From Prochlorococcus marinus str. MIT 9312 (lineage in GTDB: Bacteria > Cyanobacteriota > Cyanobacteriia > PCC-6307 > Cyanobiaceae): 64,000 bases of DNA. The DNA is taken from positions 1,302,001-1,366,000 of the forward strand of contig NC_007577.1 in NCBI RefSeq assembly GCF_000012645.1, written 5' to 3'. Under the pieces are notes generated by a model that made no database searches, was not told the DNA's origin, and saw only the letters and a program-made list of their open reading frames with translations. Positions within the stretch are counted from its first letter, which is position 1. The number at the start of each line of letters is the position of its first letter. This document shows positions 48,717 through 58,907 of this stretch, piece after piece. A program made the translations under genes and the position numbers.

Positions 48717-50048
48717 ATGAGTATAAATTCAACAAGTTCTAAAGACTACGGTAGATTAGAAAATGTTTTAATAATTGGCAATGGCGGGAGAGAAAATTCT
48801 TTGGCTTGGGCTATTCAAAAAAATGAATTAGTTAAAAAAGTTTATTTAATCCCTGGTAACGCCGGCTCAGAAAGAATAAATAAATGTGAAAGAATAAGAA
48901 TTGACATAAACAATAAAAATAAATTAGTCGAAAAACTTGATTTTTTAAAAATAAATTTAATTGTAATAGGACCTGAAGTACCTTTAGCAAATGGATTAGC
49001 CGATTTTCTTCGCAAAAAAGACTATAAAGTATTTGGCCCTGGTAAAGATGGAGCAAGATTGGAATATAGCAAATCTTGGGCAAAGGAATTTATGCGAGAC
49101 GCAAATATTCCAACTGCAAAATTTTGGACCGTCAATTCTCTTGAAGAAGCCACAAAAATTATCAATTCATCATCAATACCACTGGTAGTCAAAGCAGATG
49201 GTCTAGCGTCAGGAAAAGGTGTTTTTATTCCCGCGTCAAAAGATGAATGTTATAGAGCGGCAGAATCCATATTTAATGGTAAATTTGGAAAATCTGGGGA
49301 TATTGTAGTTCTAGAAGAAAAAATTCAGGGTCCAGAAGTTTCAGTTTTTGCTCTATGTGATGGGAAGAGATACATATTACTTCCAACTGCACAAGATCAC
49401 AAACGCCTAAATGAGCAAGATAAAGGTCCAAATACAGGTGGAATGGGAGCATATTCTCCTGCTCCACTTTTAACAAAAGATTACCTTGATAGGATAATCA
49501 AAGAGATAATTGAACCGACAATAGATGAACTAAATAAAAAAAATATTGATTATAAAGGCGTAATTTATTTTGGATTAATGATCACAAAATATGGGCCGAA
49601 AGTTATAGAATACAATTGCAGATTTGGAGATCCAGAATGTCAAACAATAATGCCTTTAATGGATCAAGATTTTGTATTTCTTTTAGAAAAATGCTCAATG
49701 GGAAATTTAACAGGTGATGAAAAAATTGATAATCCTGATAAGGTTAGTGGTTGCGTAATAGCGACCTCAAAAGGATACCCACAGGAATATTTAACTGGAT
49801 TTCCAATAAAAATAGGAAAGATTGACTCAAGTGATTGTCAAATTTTTGACTCAGGTACTTGTTTAAATAAAAATGGAGAATTATTAACTGATGGAGGAAG
49901 AGTACTAAGTATTGTATGTCAAGAAAAAGATTTTGATATGGTTTTTGAAAAAGCATATAAAAATCTTAAAGAAATAAATTTTGAGGGAATTTACTTTAGA
50001 AATGATATAGGGCATCAAGTTAGAAAAAAATTTTCTAGGGAGAATTAG
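48717..50048 (+). CDS. purD: Phosphoribosylamine--glycine ligase
   Basis: PurD makes glycinamide ribonucleotide. An ATP-grasp enzyme with IGNGGRENSLAWA near residue 22, PLVVKADGLASGKGV, DHKRLNEQDKGPNTGGMGAYSP and EYNCRFGDPE. 443 residues, with a short extra N-terminus. The nblS gene starts three bases after its stop, so they are probably cotranscribed. Confidence 0.97.
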   Translation: MSINSTSSKDYGRLENVLIIGNGGRENSLAWAIQKNELVKKVYLIPGNAGSERINKCERIRIDINNKNKLVEKLDFLKINLIVIGPEVPLANGLADFLRKKDYKVFGPGKDGARLEYSKSWAKEFMRDANIPTAKFWTVNSLEEATKIINSSSIPLVVKADGLASGKGVFIPASKDECYRAAESIFNGKFGKSGDIVVLEEKIQGPEVSVFALCDGKRYILLPTAQDHKRLNEQDKGPNTGGMGAYSPAPLLTKDYLDRIIKEIIEPTIDELNKKNIDYKGVIYFGLMITKYGPKVIEYNCRFGDPECQTIMPLMDQDFVFLLEKCSMGNLTGDEKIDNPDKVSGCVIATSKGYPQEYLTGFPIKIGKIDSSDCQIFDSGTCLNKNGELLTDGGRVLSIVCQEKDFDMVFEKAYKNLKEINFEGIYFRNDIGHQVRKKFSREN

Positions 50049-50051
50049 CTT

Positions 50052-52121
50052 ATGGTAGATACCAAGAACCAAGATAGTAGAGATTATAATAGTACCAGTG
50101 ATAATGAAGATTTTCATAACAACTATTGGACTAATAGGATAATTGCTTGGTGGAGTGGGTTTAGTTTAAGAACAAAATTGTTAGCGATAGCAACTCTCGT
50201 TGTAAGTCTCCTAATGACAGGAATAACATTTTTTGCACTAAATAGTATTCAACGAGATGCAGGAATGAATGATACTAGATATGCTCGAGATCTTGGATTA
50301 TTGTTATCAGGTAATGTCACAGAATTAGTTGCTAATAATCAAAAAAAAGAAATCTCAAATGTAGCTGAAAAGTTTTGGAGATCAAGTCGGAATCTACGTT
50401 ACATATTTTTTACTGATGCTGAGGACATTGTTCAACTTGGAATACCGATTAGTGCCACTACAACAAGTTCAGATAGTCAATTACAGCTCACTAGAAGGTT
50501 AAAACTTCCATCAGAATTAAAGAAAAGACCGCAATTTCCTTTAGTTAGGCAGCATGTTACACCTCAAGGTCAAGTAACAGATGTATTTGTCCCAATGCTT
50601 TGGAAAGGGAAATATCTTGGAACTTTAGCTTTAGGAGTTACACCTAATAAAAAAGCCTTGGCGAGTGCTGCACTTACAAGAGAAATTACCATAGCAGTTT
50701 TTATCTCTATTTGGGTTTTAGTAATACTGGGAGCTGTATTCAATGCACTAACAATCACTAGACCTGTAAGAGAGTTAGTAAGGGGTGTCAGGGAAATTTC
50801 TAAAGGAAACTTTAAATCAAGAATTTCTATACCTATGACAGGAGATTTAGGAGAACTTTTAAATGGATTTAACCGAATGGCTACTCAGTTAGAAAATTAT
50901 GACGAGGCAAATATTGAAGAACTTAAAGCCGCTCAAATAAAGCAGCAATCACTAATAGCTACTATGGCTGATGGTGCAATATTATTGGATTCCCAAGGAA
51001 AGATAGTACTTACTAATCCAACCGCAAAAAGATTATTCCGTTGGGAAGGAAGATTCTTGGAAGGAAAATATTTTTTAAATGAGATCCCCGAAATTTTATC
51101 TAATGACTTACATACAAATATAGAATCTATTCTAAATAGAGAAAAAGAGAAAGATGATTTAAGGTTTAGCTTAGGAGAACCGGCAAGAACTTTAAGGATT
51201 GTTTTACAATCAGTCTTAGATACAAACAAAGTTGAATTAAAAGGTATCGCCGTAACAATTCAAGATCTTACAAGAGAGGTAGAACTAAATGCGGCACAAA
51301 ACAGATTTATTAGTAATGTTTCGCACGAATTAAGAACACCACTTTTTAACATAAAAAGTTACGTGGAGACCTTACATGATTTAAAAGACCAACTCTCAAA
51401 CGAAGAACAACTCGAATTTCTGGGTATTGCGAATTCAGAGACTGATAGGCTTACAAGACTAGTGAATGATGTATTAGATTTATCAAGATTGGAGTCAGGG
51501 AAAATAATTCAATTAGAAGAAATGGATATAAAAGCGGCAATAGAACAGACTCTCAGAAATTACAGACTTAACGCTACAGAAAAAAATGTTTCATTAGCAC
51601 ATGATATAGAAGAAAATATACCTCCAATTCTTGGTAATTTTGATTTACTTTTACAAGTTTTTGATAATTTACTGGGCAATGGATTAAAATTCAGTCCCAA
51701 AAATAGCAACCTAATGATAAGAGCTTATGCTTGGCCAGATTCCTGTCCTGCTTTTCCTCCAAGTAAACAAAATGATAGAGCGCCTCAATGCGAGTTAGTT
51801 TCACCATTACCAAAAGTAAGAATTGAGATTGCCGATACAGGTTCTGGGATATCTCAAACGGATCAAGAGAAGATTTTTGACCGTTTTTTTAGAGTAGAGA
51901 ATGCTGTTCATACTGAGCAAGGAACAGGTTTGGGGTTATCTATAGTGAGAGGAATAATTGAAAAACATGGTGGAGAAATTCGAATGGCTAGTGAATTAGG
52001 AATTGGAACAACCTTCTGGTTTGATTTAGCATTGGCACAATCAGATAAAGATGAATTATTAACTCAAACTATTAACAATACAGATAATTTTTCAAACTCT
52101 GAAGTAAGTAAATTCATCTAA
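50052..52121 (+). CDS. nblS: Sensor histidine kinase NblS (Hik33/DspA)
   Basis: The conserved cyanobacterial light and stress kinase that controls hli and photosystem genes. It has two spans (about 42-64 and 212-236) around a sensor loop, a HAMP domain (TRPVRELVRGVREISKGNFK), a PAS domain (SLIATMADGAILLDSQGKI), HisKA with the phosphorylated His near 425 (SNVSHELRTP) and an ATPase domain (DNLLGNGLKFSP, IADTGSGIS, GTGLGLSIV). 689 residues. It overlaps kaiC tail to tail by four bases. An hli gene is in this same window. Confidence 0.93.
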   Translation: MVDTKNQDSRDYNSTSDNEDFHNNYWTNRIIAWWSGFSLRTKLLAIATLVVSLLMTGITFFALNSIQRDAGMNDTRYARDLGLLLSGNVTELVANNQKKEISNVAEKFWRSSRNLRYIFFTDAEDIVQLGIPISATTTSSDSQLQLTRRLKLPSELKKRPQFPLVRQHVTPQGQVTDVFVPMLWKGKYLGTLALGVTPNKKALASAALTREITIAVFISIWVLVILGAVFNALTITRPVRELVRGVREISKGNFKSRISIPMTGDLGELLNGFNRMATQLENYDEANIEELKAAQIKQQSLIATMADGAILLDSQGKIVLTNPTAKRLFRWEGRFLEGKYFLNEIPEILSNDLHTNIESILNREKEKDDLRFSLGEPARTLRIVLQSVLDTNKVELKGIAVTIQDLTREVELNAAQNRFISNVSHELRTPLFNIKSYVETLHDLKDQLSNEEQLEFLGIANSETDRLTRLVNDVLDLSRLESGKIIQLEEMDIKAAIEQTLRNYRLNATEKNVSLAHDIEENIPPILGNFDLLLQVFDNLLGNGLKFSPKNSNLMIRAYAWPDSCPAFPPSKQNDRAPQCELVSPLPKVRIEIADTGSGISQTDQEKIFDRFFRVENAVHTEQGTGLGLSIVRGIIEKHGGEIRMASELGIGTTFWFDLALAQSDKDELLTQTINNTDNFSNSEVSKFI

Positions 52122-53647
52122 TTATTATCTAGTCCTCTAAAAATATTCTGAACATTTTGATCAGGAACTACCCTATGAGGGGCACCACTAAATATCTGTT
52201 CAAAGTTAGAAAAAGAATCTTTGATTTCGGGACCTTTATTGGTGATTATAAATTCTCTTATTCGTTTATCATGCCATGATCCTCGCATTTTAAAAACATT
52301 TAATGCTCTAGCCATCTCTCCTTTTATTTCAACATATTGGAGCAATAATATAGTATCTGTAATTGTTGAGATGTGAGAATCAGTAATAGAATGACTTCCC
52401 ATGAATTCTTCTGCAGTATTAGTAAAAAATCCTGCTATTTCTTCTTGTTTTGTATAACCAGTGACTGCAATTACAAACTGTCTAAATGCATTCAAACTTA
52501 CACCTCGGGCTAAAGCTGAGAGAGAATCTATTGCCATTCTCTTGGGTTTAAATTGATTAATTTGCGTTTTTATTATTTGTAAGTGATCTTCCAAACCAGT
52601 TGATTCAGGATATGCACAAATAATTTTTAATAACCCATCACTTTCCATCTTTTCAAAGTCTATTCCCCAACTAGTAGCATTCCTAAGCAATTGAGCCCTG
52701 GATTCTTCATATGCAAAAAGTATTGCTCTTTCATTGTTGTTATACGCATCTTCCACAAATTTTGATACGAGCATTGTCTTACCTGTACCAGTAGCTCCTG
52801 TGGCAAGGATAATCGAATCTTGAAAATATCCTCCACCACACATATCATCAAGATCTTTCACTCCAGAGCTAATCCTAATATTTGAGGATCGCTGTGTTAA
52901 TCGCATTGCTCCAAGTGCGAATACACTTATACCATCGGCTCCCATAGTGAATGGATATTCTCCTTTCATATGTACAGTTCCTCTTAACTTCAAAACTTCT
53001 AAAGTTCTTCTTCTCTTCTCTGACTCAAGAACATTTCTTAATAAGACAACATTATCAGATACAAATTCTTCTACTCCATACCTAGCAATAGGTCCATAAT
53101 CATCAACCCTTTCTGTAGTCATAACTGTTGTTACTCCTATTTCTTTTAATCTTGCTATTAGTCTAAAAATTTCTCTTCTAACAACGTAAATGGCGTCATA
53201 CTGTTGAAAAACTGCAGTTATTGAATCTATTGCAACTCTTTTAGCTTTATATTTTCTAATCGCATAACTAATTCTTTCAATAAGACCAGATAAGTCAAAG
53301 TTGCCCGCAACATCTTGACCATCGGGGTCAGGAGAAGCATCTAAAATAAAAAGTTTATTTTGATCAATTAATTCTTGTAAATCCCAACCAAAACTTGCAG
53401 CATTTCTAATGATATCTAAAGGGGACTCCTCAAATGTAACGAAGATACCAGGCTCATCAAAGTTGCAAATTCCATGGTGCAAGTATTGAAGCGAAAAAAC
53501 AGTTTTGCCAGTACCTGAAGTACCACTAATAAGTGTACTTCGAGATACAGGCAAACCACCTCTGCAAACATCATCGAAGCCTTCTATACCTGTAGGCAAT
53601 TTTTGTACTTGCATTTTATTTGATTTGCCAAATTTCTTATCTTTCAT
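52118..53647 (-). CDS. kaiC: Circadian clock ATPase KaiC
   Basis: KaiC is a double-domain RecA-like hexamer with ATPase, kinase and phosphatase activity. Walker A motifs are GTSGTGKT (42-49) in CI and GATGTGKT in CII; the catalytic Glu pairs are FVTFEES and FAYEES. The CII phosphosites Ser and Thr are intact in DSHISTITDT. The C-terminal tail (GPEIKDSFSNFEQIFSGAP) that KaiA would bind is still there. 509 residues. kaiB is upstream on the same strand, 72 bases away. Confidence 0.98.
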   Translation of the reverse strand: MKDKKFGKSNKMQVQKLPTGIEGFDDVCRGGLPVSRSTLISGTSGTGKTVFSLQYLHHGICNFDEPGIFVTFEESPLDIIRNAASFGWDLQELIDQNKLFILDASPDPDGQDVAGNFDLSGLIERISYAIRKYKAKRVAIDSITAVFQQYDAIYVVRREIFRLIARLKEIGVTTVMTTERVDDYGPIARYGVEEFVSDNVVLLRNVLESEKRRRTLEVLKLRGTVHMKGEYPFTMGADGISVFALGAMRLTQRSSNIRISSGVKDLDDMCGGGYFQDSIILATGATGTGKTMLVSKFVEDAYNNNERAILFAYEESRAQLLRNATSWGIDFEKMESDGLLKIICAYPESTGLEDHLQIIKTQINQFKPKRMAIDSLSALARGVSLNAFRQFVIAVTGYTKQEEIAGFFTNTAEEFMGSHSITDSHISTITDTILLLQYVEIKGEMARALNVFKMRGSWHDKRIREFIITNKGPEIKDSFSNFEQIFSGAPHRVVPDQNVQNIFRGLDNN

Positions 53648-53719
53648 AGTTTTTTGCTAAAGAAACGAAATTAAAAATAAATATATGATTTATATTTAAT
53701 TATAAAATTTTTCTATATG

Positions 53720-54037
53720 TTATTTATCTCCACTATATTCAGTTTCAGTTAATTCATCAAAAAGCAGATCTAAACCGATTAAAACTTTCTCTCTATCTGA
53801 AAGATCACCAATTATTCTTCTTACTGGTGGAGGTAAAATTTTAGCTAAGGTTGGTGTAGCTAAAATCTTATCTTCTTCTGCAAGTTGTGGTTGTTTAAGA
53901 ACATCGATAACCTTTAAAGCATAGACTCCTTTAAATTCATTTTCTAATATTTCTCTTAAAGTATTCAAAGCTCTCATTGAATTAGGAGTATTTCCAGCAA
54001 CATAAAGTTTTAAAATATATGTTTTTCTTGCTGCCAT
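53720..54037 (-). CDS. kaiB: Circadian clock protein KaiB
   Basis: KaiB is a fold-switching thioredoxin-like protein that binds the KaiC CI ring. [41 protein letters not shown] and [11 protein letters not shown] are conserved. 105 residues. Directly upstream (54038-54182) are 145 bases and then rplU; kaiA, which holds this place in Synechococcus, is missing. Confidence 0.97.
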   Translation of the reverse strand: MAARKTYILKLYVAGNTPNSMRALNTLREILENEFKGVYALKVIDVLKQPQLAEEDKILATPTLAKILPPPVRRIIGDLSDREKVLIGLDLLFDELTETEYSGDK

Positions 54038-54182
54038 TGTTATTGATCCTCAAATTGATATACAAAGATTTAAAACAACCCTTGACTTATTACACTACAA
54101 AATAAGAAAATAAACAAACTACTATGATTGCTTATTTGGCTTAATCAAATTATAAATTTGAGCCTAATAGCGTCTTTAAGAC

Positions 54183-54623
54183 ATGACAAATTCTAAAAAC
54201 TCTTCAAACAATTCTACTAATGGTAATGAGTTGTACGCAATAGCAGAAACTTCTGGTCAACAATTTTGGTTCGAAGTTAATAGATACTATGACATAGACA
54301 GGTTAAATGCAAAAGAGAAAGATAAGATAACACTTGAAAAAATCTTACTTTTAAAAGATAAAAACTCGATTACCATTGGTAAACCTTATGTCAAAGATGC
54401 AAAAATTGAATTAGAAGTAGTTTCTCACAAAAGAGATAAGAAAATTCTTGTATACAAGATGCGTCCGAAAAAAAAGACAAGAAGAAAGATGGGTCACAGA
54501 CAAGAACTTACAAGAGTTATGGTAAAATCAATCTCATTAGGTAAAAGTGCTCCTAAGTCTTCTGCAAAAAAGGAAACTGTTAAAAAGGAAACTAAACCAA
54601 AATCTGAAAAATCTACAAATTAA
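54183..54623 (+). CDS. rplU: 50S ribosomal protein L21
   Basis: LYAIAETSGQQFWFEVNRYYDIDRL starts the L21 fold and KMRPKKKTRRKMGHRQELTRV is its rRNA-binding end. At 146 residues it is longer than the usual ~103, with a Ser/Asn-rich N-terminus and a Lys-rich tail of about 25 residues. rpmA follows at 9 bases, the universal pair. Confidence 0.96.
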   Translation: MTNSKNSSNNSTNGNELYAIAETSGQQFWFEVNRYYDIDRLNAKEKDKITLEKILLLKDKNSITIGKPYVKDAKIELEVVSHKRDKKILVYKMRPKKKTRRKMGHRQELTRVMVKSISLGKSAPKSSAKKETVKKETKPKSEKSTN

Positions 54624-54632
54624 ACATTTCTA

Positions 54633-54893
54633 ATGGCACATAAAAAAGGAACAGGTTCTACAAGAAACGGTCGAGATTCAAATTCTAAAAGACTGGGAGT
54701 AAAAGCCTATGGTGGAGAAAAAGTAACTGCAGGATCAATTTTGATTCGCCAAAGAGGTACATCCTTTTTGCCAGGAATCAATGTTGGCAAAGGAAAAGAT
54801 GACACGCTTTTTGCACTCAAAGAAGGAACCGTAAGTTTCGAAAGCATTAAAAGAAATCTAAGGAATAGAAAAAGAGTTAATGTAGTTATTTAA
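54633..54893 (+). CDS. rpmA: 50S ribosomal protein L27
   Basis: [20 protein letters not shown] is the L27 N-terminus that reaches the peptidyl-transferase centre, and [20 protein letters not shown] follows. 86 residues. No N-terminal propeptide of the Firmicutes type is present. The last eight bases overlap the convergent methyltransferase gene. Confidence 0.97.
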   Translation: MAHKKGTGSTRNGRDSNSKRLGVKAYGGEKVTAGSILIRQRGTSFLPGINVGKGKDDTLFALKEGTVSFESIKRNLRNRKRVNVVI

Positions 54894-55626
54894 TTTTCTG
54901 ATAAGCTCTTGTAGTTATGAGAATAGGATGAAAAACTTCTAAAAAGTTTGATTGAAGTGTCTTAAAGAACTTTTCAACGATTTGTCTATCGTCGATATGG
55001 AATGGATATTCATCGTTTTCTCCTTTATAGAAATACCAATTGAATAAAGCAATAGAATTACAATCCATAAACTCATTGAAAATCTCAATTTGAGAAGATG
55101 GATCTTCAAGATGTTCCAAAACATCAAGACAAACTATCGTATCAAATTTTGATATTTGTGCATCCTCAATTGTCTTGCAAAAAGTAAGCTTTTTTTCGAC
55201 TCCTAATTCCTTAGCCCTGTATTCAACAAAGCGTCTATTTGTTTCATTAATATCTACAAAAAAAACATGCTCAACTTTTGAAGACATAGCATTAGCTAAG
55301 GCATGTGTTCCAATCCCTCCTCCAAAATCTAAAACTAAATCTCTAGAAAATCTATGCTGAAGTTTTAAAGTATCTGCGATGTAATTCTTGCTTGTCATAT
55401 GCCAAGCAGCAAGATCAGCAACATGGCGATCTCCAACAATATCAGTATAAAAATCTGAAACATCACTTAGAGCATCTCCAGGATGTAAATTTGCCAAATT
55501 CATCTTTGCATTTGCAAGAAATTCATCTAAATCACATTCTTTAATAGATAAGAATTCCATTAAATGTGATTTCAGATTGAAAGCATTATCTAAAAACTCT
55601 TTTAATATAGAACTATTATTTTTCAA
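54886..55626 (-). CDS. Class I SAM-dependent methyltransferase
   Basis: 246 residues. Motif I is [16 protein letters not shown], the acidic loop is [10 protein letters not shown], and [12 protein letters not shown] is the post-II motif typical of UbiE/Ubi-like small-molecule enzymes. The N-terminal ~80 residues are helical. The substrate is unknown. The 3' end overlaps rpmA by eight bases. Confidence 0.75.
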   Translation of the reverse strand: MKNNSSILKEFLDNAFNLKSHLMEFLSIKECDLDEFLANAKMNLANLHPGDALSDVSDFYTDIVGDRHVADLAAWHMTSKNYIADTLKLQHRFSRDLVLDFGGGIGTHALANAMSSKVEHVFFVDINETNRRFVEYRAKELGVEKKLTFCKTIEDAQISKFDTIVCLDVLEHLEDPSSQIEIFNEFMDCNSIALFNWYFYKGENDEYPFHIDDRQIVEKFFKTLQSNFLEVFHPILITTRAYQKIK

Positions 55627-55703
55627 TTTCTTACTTTTAATTTCCGATATTAAAAATCATAGGATGGTAATAAATCTTTCTCAAAGTATTCTTAATATTA
55701 AAA

Positions 55704-56627
55704 ATGGAAAATAAAGATGGATTCTTAGTAATTAATAAAGATAAAGGCTGCACCTCTCATGATTGTGTTAAACAAATAAGGAAGTTGTTAAATACAAGAA
55801 AAGTTGGACACACAGGAACTCTTGATCCAGAGGTTATAGGAACATTACCAATTGCAATAGGGAGTGCAACAAGATTCATTCAATATCTTCCTCAGGGTAA
55901 AACTTATATTGGACAAATTAAATTAGGGATAAGAACTAACACTGATGATATTCATGGAGAAATAATTAATCAAAAATGTTGGCCTAAAATCAGTGATGAG
56001 AAATTAGATCAATATTTAAATAAATTCAGAGGATTAATTAAACAAATTCCGCCAAAAGTATCTAGTGTTCATGTTAATGGTGAGAGAGCTTATAAAAAAT
56101 CTTTTAATAATGAAAATTTTGAATTAGCACCCAGAGAAGTAAAAATAGACGAACTCATTTTAATGAAATGGGACCAAATAAACGGAATCATAGAACTAAA
56201 AATCAATTGTTCTGCTGGTACATATATAAGGGCAATTGCAAGAGATTTAGGTGAAATTCTTAATTCCGAGGGGTGCCTTCTACAGCTAAAAAGAATTTCA
56301 GCTTGTGGATTTCATGAAAAAAACTCTATAAAAATATCTGATATTAAAAAAGGAATAGACCAAAAAAATGCGTCAAATTTTATTATTCCAACAATTTCTG
56401 CTCTTAATCACATTTCAACATTAATCTTAAATAAAGAAGAAGATATCAATTTTTGGCAAACTGGAAGAGCAATTAAATTTGATATTAATTACTTTAATGA
56501 AGGTAACAATTTTGATAATAAAAAACCCATAAAGGTAGTAGATAAAAGAAAAATGCTACTCGGGATTGGCTTCTTAAATAAAGAACTAACTAATATAAAC
56601 CCAAAATTAGTCCTTAATGCAAAATAA
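55704..56627 (+). CDS. truB: tRNA pseudouridine-55 synthase
   Basis: TruB makes the universal T-loop pseudouridine in tRNA. The catalytic Asp is in [35 protein letters not shown] and [15 protein letters not shown] are family blocks. 307 residues. It ends three bases before the convergent SpoIID-like gene. Confidence 0.96.
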   Translation: MENKDGFLVINKDKGCTSHDCVKQIRKLLNTRKVGHTGTLDPEVIGTLPIAIGSATRFIQYLPQGKTYIGQIKLGIRTNTDDIHGEIINQKCWPKISDEKLDQYLNKFRGLIKQIPPKVSSVHVNGERAYKKSFNNENFELAPREVKIDELILMKWDQINGIIELKINCSAGTYIRAIARDLGEILNSEGCLLQLKRISACGFHEKNSIKISDIKKGIDQKNASNFIIPTISALNHISTLILNKEEDINFWQTGRAIKFDINYFNEGNNFDNKKPIKVVDKRKMLLGIGFLNKELTNINPKLVLNAK

Positions 56628-56630
56628 TTT

Positions 56631-57806
56631 TTATAGATAATCTTTTTTAAAAGGTTTAATCTGCACACCCCTGTAGTAATGCTTTAATATTTTTTCAGCT
56701 TTTTGGCCTTTAGATGCCATATATTTAGAACCCCACTGACTCATTCCTACTCCGTGTCCAGATCCCTGTCCTAAAACTATTAAACCTTTTTTCATAGGGA
56801 ATTTATTATTTAGTTCTTCCTCAAAAAATTTAAATCTTACGAAATTACTATTAAGTCCTAATTTTTTTCTTAAATCTACACCAGACATTTGATCAGAACC
56901 ATAAGCTCCAAAAAGTTTTACATTTTTTACCCTGCCTGTACTAGTAATATCTAGAATCTCTATATTTTTTATACCTCCAATCTTGGGAAATAAATTTGTT
57001 AATTCTTTGTTTGAAAATTTTTTTTGCCATCTAAATTTTGGGTTCTTTTTATCAAAATCTTTCACACTTGTTAAATATGGATATTTATTCTTCCATACAT
57101 CTTGACTATTTTCTGTCATTCCCCCTGAGCTGCTATGAAACAAAGCATTAATTAATTTATTTTTATATGTCAAAACCAAAGATCTTGTACTTTTAACAGC
57201 TCTGATAGTTTTGTAAGTTCTTGACTCCAAACCATTATAAACTTGATTTCTCTGGGTAGAATCTATGTCAAATAAATTATTTCCCTTTTGCTTTAAAGCA
57301 TAAGTTCTTGAAGCAATTGCTTGTGCTTTTAATGCTTCCATAGGCCATTTTGCTGGCATCTCTGATCCCACCACACTGCTTAAGTATTTTTCAATGCCCA
57401 AAACATTCACTACCAATATTTCAGAATCCAGCACAAAGAGATTAATTTTACCTGAGAATCTTTTTTGACCTACCCAAATTCCTCTTCTATCAGAAGATCT
57501 AAGTTGAAATTTTTGATTACTTTTTAAATTATATTTTTTTTGTTTATTCTTATCAAAATACAAAATTCTTCTATTTTTCTCATTTTTCAAAGTTAAACCT
57601 TTTATTTTTTTATTTGAGAAAATTTTTCCATCTATGATTAAAGGTATTGATTTATCTGATCTAATCCTTATGTTCTTATTTTTTAAAATCAAAACCCTTA
57701 TTTTTGGCTCGTAAGATGCAAAAACGGTTTCACTCTGAAAAGTACAAAAAAATAAAATACTAATCAAACACGATTTACAAAAGATTTTATTTAATTTAAG
57801 TATCAC
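56631..57806 (-). CDS. SpoIID/LytB domain protein, exported
   Basis: A signal peptide (CLISILFFCTFQSETVFA) is followed by an N-terminal beta region and a SpoIID domain (about 130-385) with YLSSVVGSEMPAKWPMEALKAQA, ASRTYALK, HSSSGGMTE and GSGHGVGMSQWG. SpoIID proteins are lytic transglycosylases acting on peptidoglycan; in non-sporing cyanobacteria the homologues are thought to act in wall growth. 391 residues. The Glu in SEMPA is the likely catalytic acid. Confidence 0.88.
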   Translation of the reverse strand: MILKLNKIFCKSCLISILFFCTFQSETVFASYEPKIRVLILKNKNIRIRSDKSIPLIIDGKIFSNKKIKGLTLKNEKNRRILYFDKNKQKKYNLKSNQKFQLRSSDRRGIWVGQKRFSGKINLFVLDSEILVVNVLGIEKYLSSVVGSEMPAKWPMEALKAQAIASRTYALKQKGNNLFDIDSTQRNQVYNGLESRTYKTIRAVKSTRSLVLTYKNKLINALFHSSSGGMTENSQDVWKNKYPYLTSVKDFDKKNPKFRWQKKFSNKELTNLFPKIGGIKNIEILDITSTGRVKNVKLFGAYGSDQMSGVDLRKKLGLNSNFVRFKFFEEELNNKFPMKKGLIVLGQGSGHGVGMSQWGSKYMASKGQKAEKILKHYYRGVQIKPFKKDYL

Positions 57807-57894
57807 TTTGTTTGAAAAACAAATTCTTAATTTGCCTAAGTTTGACTAAAAGTCTAGATTTAATCCAGATATAAAAATAAAAATATCATAATAA

Positions 57895-58833
57895 GTGAAT
57901 ATCACCTTCTTAGGAACAAGTTCTGGAGTACCTTCTTTAACAAGAAATGTTTCTTCCTTAGCACTTAAGTTATCACAGTCATCAGAAGTCTGGCTTTTTG
58001 ATTGTGGAGAAGGAACACAACATCAAATAATGAAAAGTAATATAAAATCTTCGCAAATCAAGAAGATATTTATTACTCACATGCATGGAGATCATATATA
58101 TGGTTTACCTGGACTTTTGGCTACTCTAGGATTATCAGGCAATAGTAATGGTATTGAAATTTATGGTCCTTTAGGATTACGAAGTTTTATAAGTTCTGCA
58201 CTTAGTAGTAGTTTTTGCAAATTGTCGTTTCCATTGCATTTTGTGGAAGTTGAAAATTTTGCATCAGAAAATAAAATTTTATTTGAAAACAACAAGCTCA
58301 AAGTAAATTGCGCATGCCTTAAACATAAAATACCTGCCTATGGATATCGAGTAAGCGAAAAAGACAAGCCAGGCATATTTGATATCAAAAAAGCAGAGTC
58401 TATGAAAATAGCTCCTGGACCAATTTATTCAAAACTGCAACAAGGTAAAGAAGTCTTATTACCAGATGGAAGGACTGTTAATGGGAAAGAATTCTGCGGA
58501 CCTCCTAGAAAGGGTGAAAGTTTCGTTTATTGCACGGATACTGTTTTTAGCGAATCAGCGGTGTCTTTATCAAAAAATGCCGATTTGCTAGTACATGAAT
58601 CGACATTTTCTCAGGAGGATGAGAGCATGGCCTATGAAAAATTACATTCCACAACAATTATGGCTGCTAAAACAGCATTATTATCTAATACAAAAAAATT
58701 AATTATTACTCATTTAAGTCCAAGATACACTAGTAAAAATTCAATTACACCAAGTGATTTGCTTAAAGAGGCGCAAAAAGTTTTTCCAAATACTCACCTA
58801 GCCAAAGATTTTCTGGTGGCAGATATTAAATAA
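57895..58833 (+). CDS. rnz: Ribonuclease Z
   Basis: RNase Z trims tRNA 3' ends where CCA is not encoded, as for all three tRNAs in this window. The metallo-beta-lactamase motif THMHGDHIYGLPG, CGEGTQHQ and DTVFSESA are present, with the exosite region near 150-170. 312 residues. The start is GTG. Divergent from the SpoIID-like gene. Confidence 0.95.
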   Translation: MNITFLGTSSGVPSLTRNVSSLALKLSQSSEVWLFDCGEGTQHQIMKSNIKSSQIKKIFITHMHGDHIYGLPGLLATLGLSGNSNGIEIYGPLGLRSFISSALSSSFCKLSFPLHFVEVENFASENKILFENNKLKVNCACLKHKIPAYGYRVSEKDKPGIFDIKKAESMKIAPGPIYSKLQQGKEVLLPDGRTVNGKEFCGPPRKGESFVYCTDTVFSESAVSLSKNADLLVHESTFSQEDESMAYEKLHSTTIMAAKTALLSNTKKLIITHLSPRYTSKNSITPSDLLKEAQKVFPNTHLAKDFLVADIK

Positions 58834-58907
58834 ACTGCAACAGTTCGTTAGCAGGAGCGTTGTAAATGACCAACCCATGAAATAATAGTCATAGGTTTTT
58901 CTATTTG

